The translations under genes and the position numbers were made by a program. Below, one piece after another: positions 27,285-35,540 of a stretch of 64,000 nt of DNA. Location of the stretch: NCBI RefSeq assembly GCF_003490595.1, contig NZ_QQGY01000001.1:62001-126000 (forward strand), read 5' to 3'. How positions within the stretch are numbered: the first letter of the stretch is position 1; each line of letters begins with the position of its first letter. Below the pieces are notes generated by a model that did no database searches, was not told the origin of the DNA, and worked only from the letters and a program-made list of their open reading frames with translations. This stretch comes from Haemophilus haemolyticus_L (GTDB lineage Bacteria; Pseudomonadota; Gammaproteobacteria; Enterobacterales; Pasteurellaceae).

Positions 27285-27476
27285 ATGGAACTAAGACAAC
27301 AAATTCCAACAGGCTGTATTAAACAATTCGGGCAATTTGGCGTGCCTTATGTGGTTGGAGAGGTCGCGGAATTTTTGCCGGATGGTGATGTGCTGGTGAA
27401 TATCACATTGTTACAATCTGGTGAAAAAGACATTTATCGCTTATCTCACCTACTTGAAGATCCCGAAGCTGAATAA
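27285..27476 (+). CDS. vapX: VapX-type antitoxin
   Basis: 63 residues from ATG 27285 (MELRQQIPTG), which has GAGG eight bases ahead; ATG 27273 in the same frame lacks a site. The short acidic protein sits 8 bp ahead of vapD. In non-typeable H. influenzae this pair has been described as the vapXD toxin-antitoxin locus, with VapX neutralising VapD. The identification rests on position next to a clear VapD and on the protein's small size and charge. Confidence 0.8.
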   Translation: MELRQQIPTGCIKQFGQFGVPYVVGEVAEFLPDGDVLVNITLLQSGEKDIYRLSHLLEDPEAE

Positions 27477-27484
27477 GGAAAATT

Positions 27485-27763
27485 ATGTACGCGATTGCTT
27501 TTGATTTAGTTGTAAAAGACACTCAAGATTATCATCCAAAGGGCGTTCAACAGGCTTACACAGACATTGGCGCAACCTTAGCACAATTTGGTTTTGTTAG
27601 AACACAAGGAAGTTTATATACCAATACGAATGAAGATATGGCGAATCTTTTTCAGGCAATGAATGCACTAAAACAGTTGGCGTGGATTTCTCAGTCCGTA
27701 CGAGATATTCGCGCTTTTCGTATTGAGCAATGGTCTGACTTCACTGACTTTATACGAAATTAA
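27485..27763 (+). CDS. vapD: VapD toxin endoribonuclease
   Basis: 92 residues beginning MYAIAFDLV, the characteristic VapD start; the fold is related to Cas2-type ferredoxin-like ribonucleases. Conserved stretches are QAYTDIGATLAQFGF, QGSLYTN and DIRAFRIEQWSDFT. VapD cleaves mRNA and has been linked to persistence of H. influenzae in host cells. The ribosome site AAGGA lies in the vapX-vapD gap. A terminator follows at 27807. Confidence 0.93.
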   Translation: MYAIAFDLVVKDTQDYHPKGVQQAYTDIGATLAQFGFVRTQGSLYTNTNEDMANLFQAMNALKQLAWISQSVRDIRAFRIEQWSDFTDFIRN

Positions 27764-27806
27764 GCATTTGTTTAAATGGGGCTTATAGGCTTCCTTGCTT
27801 AATCCC

Positions 27807-27835
27807 ACGCAGCCAGTATAATGGCTGCGTTTTTA
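27807..27835 (+). terminator. Terminator of vapXD
   Basis: CGCAGCC, loop AGTATAAT, GGCTGCG and TTTTTATT; it ends the toxin-antitoxin transcript ahead of the lipoprotein gene. Confidence 0.8.
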
Positions 27836-27858
27836 TTGATTCTCAATTAGGTATGACT

Positions 27859-28389
27859 ATGTTTAAAAAAATCTCTGTCTTATTTTTTACGTTAATGTTG
27901 GCAGGTTGTTCTTCTTGGTCATCGGTTACCAACTATGTTCCATTTATGGGAAAGGATAAAAAAGTGATTGATTTAGATAAAGATAAAATCGATCAGAAAT
28001 CCTATGCAGTAGCTTATGAAGCGACAGTGGCGACATATAAAGGTCGCGTGAATGAAAATTTCTTTGTAGATAATTTTGCAAGTGGTGCGAATGACTGGTA
28101 TTTAGGCCGTATTTTAGTTCCTGTGAAACAAATTCAGGATAAACTTTATACTGGCGGACATGATTCTGATGTATATGCTTATTATAGCGGTGTGTTACAT
28201 GCGGAAGCATTGCAAGCTAACCTTAAACGTTTGAGTGCAAATTGTTGGGAAAAAGTGGATTCGCAAAGCATGACTCAAGGTATTTATGATGCGATGCGTG
28301 ATTTGCAAAAAGGCAAAGAGCGCGGTGAAAATGATGAATATATTGCGCAAGGTAGTGAAGCGCTGCTGAAAGCCTGTACATCTAAATAA
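27859..28389 (+). CDS. Predicted lipoprotein of unknown function
   Basis: 176 residues from ATG 27859 (MFKKISVLFF), preferred to ATG 27853 because AGGT sits directly against the latter. Signal peptide with lipobox LAGC, then about 160 residues predicted mainly helical, with two Cys near the C-terminus (SANCWEKV and LLKACTSK) that could form a disulfide in the periplasm. I do not recognise a named family. Flanked by terminators on both sides, so it appears to be a single-gene unit. Confidence 0.75.
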   Translation: MFKKISVLFFTLMLAGCSSWSSVTNYVPFMGKDKKVIDLDKDKIDQKSYAVAYEATVATYKGRVNENFFVDNFASGANDWYLGRILVPVKQIQDKLYTGGHDSDVYAYYSGVLHAEALQANLKRLSANCWEKVDSQSMTQGIYDAMRDLQKGKERGENDEYIAQGSEALLKACTSK

Positions 28390-28401
28390 TTGTTTTTCAA
28401 C

Positions 28402-28440
28402 AAGCTGCTGGTCGATTTATTTCACCAGCAGCTTTATTTT
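28402..28440 (+). terminator. Terminator after the lipoprotein gene, just before fruB
   Basis: AAGCTGCTGGT pairs with ACCAGCAGCTT and is followed by TATTTTT. It stands only about 20 bp before the fruB ATG, so a fruB promoter must lie upstream of or within the hairpin, or this acts as an attenuator. Confidence 0.75.
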
Positions 28441-28460
28441 TAAATTATTAAGGAGCAAGA

Positions 28461-29960
28461 ATGTTAGAACTTTCGGAAAGCAACATTCATTTAAATGCTA
28501 ACGCAGCTGATAAACAACAAGCGATTGAAATGGCCGCGTCCGCATTAGTTCAAGCAGACAATGTTGAAAATGGTTACTTACAAGGGATGCTAGCGCGCGA
28601 ACAGCAAACTTCAACCTTTTTAGGCAATGGCATCGCTATTCCTCATGGCACCTTGGATACGCGTTCGATGGTAAAGAAAACGGGTGTGCAAGTGTTTCAA
28701 TTTCCTCAAGGTATAGAATGGGGCGAAGGAAATATTGCTTATGTCGTGATTGGTATTGCGGCGCGATCTGATGAGCATTTGTCCTTATTACGTCAACTTA
28801 CTCACGTTTTGAGTGATGAAGATACCGCAGCAAAATTAGCAAAAATGACTGATATTGCTGAATTTCGCGCAATTTTAATGGGTGAAACTATCGAACCGTT
28901 TGAAATTCCTGCTGCTAATATCAGTTTAGATGTAGATACCCAAAGTTTATTAACTTTAGTCGCGATTAATGCGGGGCAATTGCAGGTGCAAAGTGCGGTG
29001 GAAAATCGTTTTATTTCTGAAGTGATTAACAATGCGGCATTACCGCTTGGCAAAGGGTTATGGGTAACGGATTCTGTCGTAGGAAATGTGAAAAATGCCT
29101 TGGCATTTAGTCGTGCCAAAACGATTTTTAGCCACAATGGCAAAGCGGTAAAAGGCGTGATAACTGTTGCAGCCGTCAGTGATCAAATTAATCCAACTTT
29201 AGCTCGTTTATTAGATGACGATGTTCAAACAACCTTGCTCAATGGTAATTCAACAGAAATTTTGACCGCACTTTTTGGGGCGTCGAGTGATGTTGAAACT
29301 CAATCAGTAGAGGGGGCCGTTGTAGGAACCTTTACGATTCGTAATGAACATGGTTTACATGCGCGTCCAAGTGCAAATTTGGTTAATGAAGTGAAAAAAT
29401 TCACTTCGAAAATTACCGTGCAAAATCTTACTCGTGAAAGTGAAGTCGTGAGTGCAAAAAGCTTGATGAAGATTGTTGCGCTTGGTGTAACGCAAGGCCA
29501 TCGTTTACGTTTTGTGGCAGAGGGGGAAGATGCAAAACAAGCTATTGAAGCATTGGGCAAAGCGATTGCCGATGGCTTGGGCGAGAATGTTTCTGCCGTT
29601 CCGCCATCTGAACCAGATACCATTGAGATTATGGGGGAACAAATTCACGCACCAGCGGTAAGCGAAGATAATAACTTGCCAGCAAATGCTATTGAGGCAG
29701 TGTTTGTGGTTAAGAACGAACACGGTTTGCACGCTCGCCCAAGTGCAGTATTGGTAAACGAAGTGAAAAAATATAATGCCTCTGTGGCGGTTCAAAATCT
29801 TGATCGTAATTCTCAATTAGTCAGTGCTAAAAGTTTGATGAAAATTGTGGCATTAGGTGTGGTGAAAGGGACTCGTTTACGTTTTGTTGCGACGGGCGAT
29901 GAAGCGCAACAAGCTATTGACGGAATCGGTGCTGTGATTGAATCGGGTTTAGGGGAATAG
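28461..29960 (+). CDS. fruB: Fructose PTS diphosphoryl-transfer protein with two HPr domains
   Basis: 499 residues. Domains: fructose-type EIIA (1-145, phosphorylated His62 in AIPHGT), a middle domain (about 150-280), a first HPr domain (about 288-375, His300 in HGLHARPS) and a second HPr domain (about 405-499, His424 in HGLHARPS). Enteric FruB has one FPr domain; the double HPr form is a known peculiarity of H. influenzae. It passes phosphate from EI to FruA during fructose uptake. fruK starts 2 bp after its stop, so fruBKA is one operon. Confidence 0.96.
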   Translation: MLELSESNIHLNANAADKQQAIEMAASALVQADNVENGYLQGMLAREQQTSTFLGNGIAIPHGTLDTRSMVKKTGVQVFQFPQGIEWGEGNIAYVVIGIAARSDEHLSLLRQLTHVLSDEDTAAKLAKMTDIAEFRAILMGETIEPFEIPAANISLDVDTQSLLTLVAINAGQLQVQSAVENRFISEVINNAALPLGKGLWVTDSVVGNVKNALAFSRAKTIFSHNGKAVKGVITVAAVSDQINPTLARLLDDDVQTTLLNGNSTEILTALFGASSDVETQSVEGAVVGTFTIRNEHGLHARPSANLVNEVKKFTSKITVQNLTRESEVVSAKSLMKIVALGVTQGHRLRFVAEGEDAKQAIEALGKAIADGLGENVSAVPPSEPDTIEIMGEQIHAPAVSEDNNLPANAIEAVFVVKNEHGLHARPSAVLVNEVKKYNASVAVQNLDRNSQLVSAKSLMKIVALGVVKGTRLRFVATGDEAQQAIDGIGAVIESGLGE

Positions 29961-29961
29961 T

Positions 29962-30903
29962 ATGGCAAACGTCGTAACAATTACCTTAAATGCCGCCTAT
30001 GATTTAGTCGGACGTTTAAAACGTATTCAACTTGGCGAAGTAAATACCGTAGAAACTCTTGGCTTATTTCCTGCTGGGAAAGGCATTAATGTCGCAAAAG
30101 TACTAAAAGATTTAGGCGTTGATGTTGCAGTAGGCGGTTTCTTGGGTGAGGATAATTCAGCTGATTTCGAGCAAATGTTTAATAAGCACGGTTTGGAAGA
30201 TAAATTCCACCGTGTTGATGGCAAAACGCGTATCAATGTAAAAATCACCGAGACTGAAGCTGATGTGACAGATTTAAATTTCTTGGGATATCAAATAAGC
30301 CCACAAGTTTGGCAACAATTTGTGACGGATTCTTTGGCTTATTGTTTAGATTATGACATTGTCGCTGTTTGTGGCAGCTTACCTCGAGGTGTGTCTCCAG
30401 AATTGTTTGCTGATTGGTTGAATCAGCTCCACCAAGCTGGTGTAAAAGTTGTGCTTGATAGTAGTAATTCTGCGCTCACTGCTGGATTAAAAGCGAAACC
30501 TTGGCTAGTAAAACCCAACCATCGAGAACTTGAGGCTTGGGTTGGTCATCCATTAAATAGTCTTGAGAAAATTATTGCCGCTGCACAGAAACTCAAAGCG
30601 GAAGGTATTGAAAACGTGATTATTTCAATGGGCGCAAAAGGTTCTTTATGGATTAATAATGAAGGCGTGCTCAAAGCCGAACCACCAAAATGTGAAAATG
30701 TAGTGAGTACTGTTGGGGCAGGAGATTCAATGGTAGCAGGCTTAATTTATGGTTTTGAAAAAGGTTTATCGAAAGCAGAAACCTTAGCTTTTGCTACGGC
30801 TGTGTCCGCTTTTGCAGTTTCTCAAAGTAATGTCGGTGTGAGTGATTTGAGTTTACTTGACTCCATTTTAGAAAAAGTACAAATAACGATGATTGAAGGA
30901 TAG
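29962..30903 (+). CDS. fruK: 1-phosphofructokinase
   Basis: Phosphorylates fructose 1-phosphate to fructose 1,6-bisphosphate. 313 residues of the PfkB family: N-terminal ITLNAAYDLVG, the substrate-side GKGINVAKVLKDLG, and the ATP/catalytic block STVGAGDSMVAGL with the catalytic Asp. The start overlaps closely with the fruB end and fruA begins 2 bp after its stop codon. Confidence 0.97.
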   Translation: MANVVTITLNAAYDLVGRLKRIQLGEVNTVETLGLFPAGKGINVAKVLKDLGVDVAVGGFLGEDNSADFEQMFNKHGLEDKFHRVDGKTRINVKITETEADVTDLNFLGYQISPQVWQQFVTDSLAYCLDYDIVAVCGSLPRGVSPELFADWLNQLHQAGVKVVLDSSNSALTAGLKAKPWLVKPNHRELEAWVGHPLNSLEKIIAAAQKLKAEGIENVIISMGAKGSLWINNEGVLKAEPPKCENVVSTVGAGDSMVAGLIYGFEKGLSKAETLAFATAVSAFAVSQSNVGVSDLSLLDSILEKVQITMIEG

Positions 30904-30904
30904 T

Positions 30905-32575
30905 ATGAAGTTATTTTTAACCCAATCAGCTAATGTAGGCAATGCGAAAGCTTATTTATTACATGAAGTTTTTCGAGCGGCTGCGCAAAAAGCAAATGTT
31001 TCTATTGTAGAAACACCAGCCGAAGCAGATCTTGTTCTCGTATTTGGTTCTGTCTTACCAAATAACCCTGCGTTAGTTGGTAAAAAAGTCTTTATTATCG
31101 GCGAAGCTATCGCCATGATTTCCCCTGAAGTCACGCTGGCAAATGCCTTAGCCAATGGGGCAGATTATGTTGCACCGAAAAGTGCGGTAAGTTTTACGGG
31201 TGTTTCTGGTGTAAAAAATATTGTTGCGGTAACTGCTTGTCCAACTGGCGTTGCGCATACGTTTATGTCAGCCGAAGCGATTGAAGCCTATGCGAAAAAG
31301 CAAGGTTGGAATGTAAAAGTTGAAACTCGTGGTCAAGTTGGGGCTGGCAATGAAATTACTGCAGAAGAAGTTGCCGCGGCTGATCTGGTATTTGTTGCAG
31401 CAGATATTGACGTACCTTTAGATAAATTTAAAGGTAAGCCAATGTACCGCACTTCAACAGGATTAGCCTTGAAGAAAACCGAGCAAGAATTTGATAAGGC
31501 ATTTAAAGAAGCCAAAATTTTTGATGGTGGAAATAATGTGGGAGCGAAAGAAGAAAGCCGCGAGAAAAAAGGTGTATACAAACACTTAATGACTGGTGTT
31601 TCTCATATGTTACCGTTAGTAGTTGCGGGTGGGTTGTTGATCGCGATTTCGTTTATGTTTAGTTTTAATGTAATTGAAAATACAGGAGTTTTTCAAGATC
31701 TTCCGAATATGTTGATGAATATCGGTAGTGGTGTGGCGTTCAAGTTAATGATTGCCGTGTTTGCTGGTTACGTTGCATTTTCTATCGCTGATCGTCCAGG
31801 GCTTGCAGTTGGTTTGATTGCTGGGATGCTGGCAAGTGAAGCGGGGGCAGGGATTCTTGGCGGTATTATTGCGGGTTTCTTAGCGGGCTATGTAGTGAAA
31901 GGGCTGAATGTGATTATTCGATTGCCAGCAAGCCTGACTTCATTAAAACCGATTTTAATTTTACCGCTCTTAGGTTCAATGATTGTTGGTTTGACGATGA
32001 TTTACCTCATCAATCCACCAGTGGCTGAAATTATGAAAGAGCTAAGTAATTGGCTTACTTCAATGGGCGAAGTGAATGCGATTGTGTTAGGTGCAATTAT
32101 CGGCGCAATGATGTGTATCGATATGGGTGGACCAGTAAATAAAGCAGCGTACACCTTTTCTGTCGGATTAATTGCTTCCCAAGTTTATACGCCAATGGCT
32201 GCGGCAATGGCAGCGGGTATGGTTCCTCCAATTGGTATGACAGTTGCAACTTGGATTGCTCGCAACAAATTCACCGTTAGCCAACGCGATGCAGGGAAAG
32301 CATCATTTGTTCTTGGTTTATGTTTTATTTCTGAAGGTGCATTACCATTTGTGGCAGCTGATCCAATTCGAGTCATTATTAGCTCTGTGATTGGTGGTGC
32401 AGTGACTGGTGCGATTTCAATGGGATTAAATATTACGTTACAAGCTCCACACGGCGGATTATTTGTCATTCCATTTGTATCTGAGCCGTTGAAATATCTC
32501 GGTGCAATTGCGATTGGTGCTTTATCAACAGGTGTAGTTTACGCCATTATTAAATCGAAAAACAATGCGGAATAA
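30905..32575 (+). CDS. fruA: Fructose PTS permease EIIBC
   Basis: 556 residues from ATG 30905 (MKLFLTQSANVG), with AAGGA at 30896-30900; an in-frame TTG at 30893 overlapping fruK is not needed. Residues 1-95 form the duplicated B-prime domain, 100-200 the EIIB domain with the phosphorylated Cys in VTACPTGVAHTFMSAEA, and 225-555 the EIIC membrane domain with about eight to ten helices and the GGPVNKAAY loop. Imports fructose with phosphorylation at C1. A terminator follows. Confidence 0.97.
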   Translation: MKLFLTQSANVGNAKAYLLHEVFRAAAQKANVSIVETPAEADLVLVFGSVLPNNPALVGKKVFIIGEAIAMISPEVTLANALANGADYVAPKSAVSFTGVSGVKNIVAVTACPTGVAHTFMSAEAIEAYAKKQGWNVKVETRGQVGAGNEITAEEVAAADLVFVAADIDVPLDKFKGKPMYRTSTGLALKKTEQEFDKAFKEAKIFDGGNNVGAKEESREKKGVYKHLMTGVSHMLPLVVAGGLLIAISFMFSFNVIENTGVFQDLPNMLMNIGSGVAFKLMIAVFAGYVAFSIADRPGLAVGLIAGMLASEAGAGILGGIIAGFLAGYVVKGLNVIIRLPASLTSLKPILILPLLGSMIVGLTMIYLINPPVAEIMKELSNWLTSMGEVNAIVLGAIIGAMMCIDMGGPVNKAAYTFSVGLIASQVYTPMAAAMAAGMVPPIGMTVATWIARNKFTVSQRDAGKASFVLGLCFISEGALPFVAADPIRVIISSVIGGAVTGAISMGLNITLQAPHGGLFVIPFVSEPLKYLGAIAIGALSTGVVYAIIKSKNNAE

Positions 32576-32592
32576 TACCGCACTTTGAATGT

Positions 32593-32628
32593 AAAAAAGC
32601 CGATTCAAATGAATCGGCTTTTGTTTTG
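32593..32628. terminator. Terminator of fruBKA
   Basis: AAAAGCCGATTCA and TGAATCGGCTTTT form a 12-13-bp stem with a T-rich tail on the plus strand; the A-run on the other side lets it end the convergent phosphoesterase gene too. Confidence 0.85.
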
Positions 32629-32636
32629 GAATAGAT

Positions 32637-33317
32637 TTATTTTTCACGATCGTCGATCGTTTGTAGCAAATAATTTCCTTCGGCGTCAGCAAGACTACGG
32701 AAACCTACATTCGTGATTTTGTAGGGATACTTTGTTCGATAAGTAAAGTTTTCGTGATGATGTCCGTGGAATACTTGCTTAACCCCCATCTTCATTGCCA
32801 AATCATTGATTGCTTGGAAACCCATCGGATGTGGTTTAGGGGCTTCGTGACAAATCAATACGTCCGCTTGTTGGTTTTCTAAGATTTCAATATCTGATGG
32901 AAAAATTGACGTGCGATGACGCAAAGGCACACCGCCTCGCCAGATTTTCTCTTGTGGGCTATATTGACAATAATGAATAGGATCAAAAAACATGGGGCGA
33001 TTTGGTGGCATCCAGATTTGCCCACGGAATACACCGCCTAACCCCGCAATGCGGGTTCCTTGAATATCAACTACGCGATTGTGTAAATTGCGTGATTGCC
33101 ATTCAGAGCCCCAAATCGCATCAAAAGCACTAATTGTTTTGCTATCATGATTTCCATGAATAAACCAAATATCACAATGTTGCGCAAGTTTATCCAACTC
33201 ATCTGTTGTCGTGAGCTGTAAATCGCCTAAAATTATGAGTGCGACATTTTCCTGTTCTCTCACAAAAGGATAAATATGATCGTAGCTTCCGTGTGGATCA
33301 CCGGCAAATAAGATCAT
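32637..33317 (-). CDS. Calcineurin-like metallophosphoesterase
   Basis: 226 residues with all motifs of the metallophosphoesterase fold in order: GDPHG (D and H ligands), GDLQ, GNHD, ICHE and GHHHE. No signal peptide, so cytoplasmic. Its start codon overlaps the nadR stop by four bases (ATGA), so the two are translationally coupled; a role near NAD salvage or nucleotide metabolism is possible but unproven. The substrate cannot be read from sequence. Confidence 0.85.
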   Translation of the reverse strand: MILFAGDPHGSYDHIYPFVREQENVALIILGDLQLTTTDELDKLAQHCDIWFIHGNHDSKTISAFDAIWGSEWQSRNLHNRVVDIQGTRIAGLGGVFRGQIWMPPNRPMFFDPIHYCQYSPQEKIWRGGVPLRHRTSIFPSDIEILENQQADVLICHEAPKPHPMGFQAINDLAMKMGVKQVFHGHHHENFTYRTKYPYKITNVGFRSLADAEGNYLLQTIDDREK

Positions 33318-34426
33318 TGATGTTTTCCTTTTATAACAAATGAACTATTTTGCAATTCACTGATTTCTTCTTCATTTAACACTTTCTCAATGACTGCTTT
33401 AACTTGGTTATAGCGATCAAGATAACTTGGTGATTCAATCTCTATGTAAGGGACTTTATATTTATCTAACAGTTTTTTGAGTAGTTGTTGAAATTGTTGG
33501 CGTTGCTTTTGTGAACCTAAACTGCGCAAGCCATCATCCACCCATTCAGTATTATTTTTCAGCAAAATAGTGACATCGAATGGATATTCTTTAATCATTG
33601 AGTCTAAAAATGGATGAGCTTTTCCTTCATACTGAATGCAAAATGCTTGGGTAGTGATGAAATCCGTATCAATAAATGCAATTTTATGTGCATGGCGCAC
33701 TGCATAATCAATGTATCGTTGATGACCAAGAGCCATTTGCGGATAGTCAGAATATTGCATCGCTTGCTCGTTGCCACCGAGCTTTTCAAACACGAATTCA
33801 CGCCCGTATTCCCACGCGGAAGTGGTATTAAATACGGCGGCTAACTTATTCACAAGCACGCTTTTACCACTGCTTTCTCCCCCTAAAATCGCCACCGTTT
33901 TGGCAAAGAAAGGGCGAACTTCTTTTGGAATAAATTTCCAATATTGGAATGGTGTGGTACGAATTTTAGTTGCGGACACATTAAAGAAAGTACGGTCAGG
34001 ATCGACTAACGATACTTCTAAACCTAAGTATTTCTCGTAAGGCGCTTTATCTTGAGGTTCGCTACTAAATACGATTGAAGGTTCAAAATGTTTTTCATGA
34101 AATAGGGTTTTAACCGCTTCACTCCAAGATTGCCAGCCGTTTGGATAACTTGGAATACCGTCTTCAACCAAATGATGAATAAAAATCTGATTTTTTTGAT
34201 ATTTGAAAATTTGCTGCATCCAACGTAAACGATCTTGCACGGTTGGCATACGTTTCATTTTACTATCGTAAAATAATTTCAAATCGCGTTCTGTATCACT
34301 ACACACGATAACGTGTAGTTCATCGACTTTACTGAACGCTTCATAAATCATATTTATATGGCCTGTGTGCACGGGATAAAATTTCCCGAAAATGACACCG
34401 ACTTTTTTCTCTTTTGCTTTTGACAT
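33314..34426 (-). CDS. nadR: NadR: NMN adenylyltransferase / ribosylnicotinamide kinase
   Basis: 370 residues in two domains. The N-terminal nucleotidyltransferase has GKFYPVHTGHIN, and the kinase domain starts with the P-loop GGESSGKSVLVNKL near residue 180. The enterobacterial N-terminal repressor HTH is missing, as known for H. influenzae, which depends on this enzyme to turn imported nicotinamide riboside (V factor) into NAD. ATG 34426 has a GAG/GGA ribosome site. The downstream phosphoesterase gene overlaps by four bases. Confidence 0.96.
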   Translation of the reverse strand: MSKAKEKKVGVIFGKFYPVHTGHINMIYEAFSKVDELHVIVCSDTERDLKLFYDSKMKRMPTVQDRLRWMQQIFKYQKNQIFIHHLVEDGIPSYPNGWQSWSEAVKTLFHEKHFEPSIVFSSEPQDKAPYEKYLGLEVSLVDPDRTFFNVSATKIRTTPFQYWKFIPKEVRPFFAKTVAILGGESSGKSVLVNKLAAVFNTTSAWEYGREFVFEKLGGNEQAMQYSDYPQMALGHQRYIDYAVRHAHKIAFIDTDFITTQAFCIQYEGKAHPFLDSMIKEYPFDVTILLKNNTEWVDDGLRSLGSQKQRQQFQQLLKKLLDKYKVPYIEIESPSYLDRYNQVKAVIEKVLNEEEISELQNSSFVIKGKHQ

Positions 34427-34521
34427 AATCCGCTCTTAATAGCGTAAGAATTGAGTGCGTTTATTGTAGGCTAAATGAAAATATTTTTCACGTTCTGATT
34501 TAGTGCCTAAGTATTTTGCGC

Positions 34522-34527
34522 TATACT
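34522..34527 (+). promoter_or_regulatory. -10 element of the ribB promoter
   Basis: TATACT ten bases ahead of the first riboswitch stem fits a sigma-70 -10 box; the -35 region (around 34499) is weak. The start would fall about 34534, just before the FMN aptamer. Confidence 0.55.
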
Positions 34528-34536
34528 TAGTACGCA

Positions 34537-34712
34537 TTCTCAGGGCAGGGTGAAATTCCCTACCGGTGGTAAAGCCCACGAGCGTTTAAAAGTGCGGTCA
34601 ATTTTTGGAAAATTTTTCCAGCTAAATTGTCCTGATTTTCACTTTTAAAGTCAGCAGATTTGGTGAAATTCCAAAGCCGACAGTAAAGTCTGGATGAAAG
34701 AGAATAAAACGA
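34537..34712 (+). ncRNA. FMN riboswitch (RFN element) ahead of ribB
   Basis: The conserved aptamer blocks are present in order: CAGGGCAGGGTGAAATTCCC, ACCGGTGGTAAAGCCCACGA, then after a long variable arm TGGTGAAATTCCAAAGCCGA, ACAGTAAAGTCTGGATGAAA and GAGAATAAAA. A GGGCTGAG-complementary GCCCTG at about 34751 and the stem ACGAATTGGG/CCCAAATCGT at 34709-34731 form the expression platform before the ribB ribosome site. The variable arm contains an uptake signal AAGTGCGGT at about 34591. FMN binding should shut off ribB. Confidence 0.95.
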
Positions 34713-34797
34713 ATTGGGTTCCCAAATCGTTCATTTTATTTGCATTTCTCAGCCCTGATTCTGGTATTTAATTGAAATCTCAAATTAGGAAATTACT

Positions 34798-35445
34798 ATG
34801 AATCAGTCAATTTTATCTCCATTCGGCAATACCGCTGAAGAACGCGTACTTAATGCAATTAATGCTTTCAAACATAGAAATGGCGTATTAGTTTTAGATG
34901 ATGAAGATCGTGAAAATGAAGGCGATTTAATTTTTCCAGCAGAAACAATCACGTCAGAGCAAATGGCAAAATTAATTCGTTATGGCAGTGGCATTGTTTG
35001 TTTATGCATTACCGATGAACGTTGCCAACAACTCGATTTACCGCCAATGGTAGAACACAATAATAGCGTAAACAAAACGGCTTTCACTGTGACGATTGAA
35101 GCTGCGAAAGGTGTTTCTACAGGCGTATCTGCCGCAGACCGAGTAACCACTATTCAAACGGCTATTGCGGATAATGCTATTCCGACAGATTTACATCGTC
35201 CGGGCCATGTATTTCCACTTCGTGCAGCAAATGGTGGCGTACTTACTCGCCGCGGACACACTGAAGCTTCCGTTGATTTAGCGCGTCTGGCAGGATTTAA
35301 AGAAGCAGGCGTTATTTGTGAAATTACTAACGACGATGGCACAATGGCTCGCGCCCCTGAGATTGTAGAATTTGCGAAGAAATTTGGTTATTCAGTGTTA
35401 ACCATTGAAGATTTGGTTGAATATCGTTTAGCACATAATATTTAA
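34798..35445 (+). CDS. ribB: 3,4-dihydroxy-2-butanone 4-phosphate synthase
   Basis: Converts ribulose 5-phosphate to 3,4-dihydroxy-2-butanone 4-phosphate and formate for riboflavin synthesis. 215 residues with the metal/acid loop DDEDRENEGDL near residue 30, the NNSVNKTAF segment, and RPGHVFPLRA plus RRGHTEASVDLARLAG. It lies directly behind an FMN riboswitch and ends in an uptake-signal hairpin. Confidence 0.98.
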   Translation: MNQSILSPFGNTAEERVLNAINAFKHRNGVLVLDDEDRENEGDLIFPAETITSEQMAKLIRYGSGIVCLCITDERCQQLDLPPMVEHNNSVNKTAFTVTIEAAKGVSTGVSAADRVTTIQTAIADNAIPTDLHRPGHVFPLRAANGGVLTRRGHTEASVDLARLAGFKEAGVICEITNDDGTMARAPEIVEFAKKFGYSVLTIEDLVEYRLAHNI

Positions 35446-35456
35446 TTTTAGAGAGA

Positions 35457-35498
35457 AAAGTGCGGTTAAAATTTCTATGATTTTTCACCGCACTTTTT
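35457..35498. terminator. Uptake-signal inverted pair after ribB
   Basis: AAAAGTGCGGT(TAAAA) and (TTTTC)ACCGCACTTTTT make an 11-bp stem with a T-run; ribB terminator. The loop contains an ATG (35477) discussed under findings. Confidence 0.85.
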
Positions 35499-35540
35499 AT
35501 ATTATACTGTTCCACTTTTTTATTTATTTGGGTTACTTTT

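Noticed and set aside
30893..30904. TTG start of fruA within fruK
   Set aside because: ATG 30905 has a proper ribosome site (AAGGA) and matches the family N-terminus.
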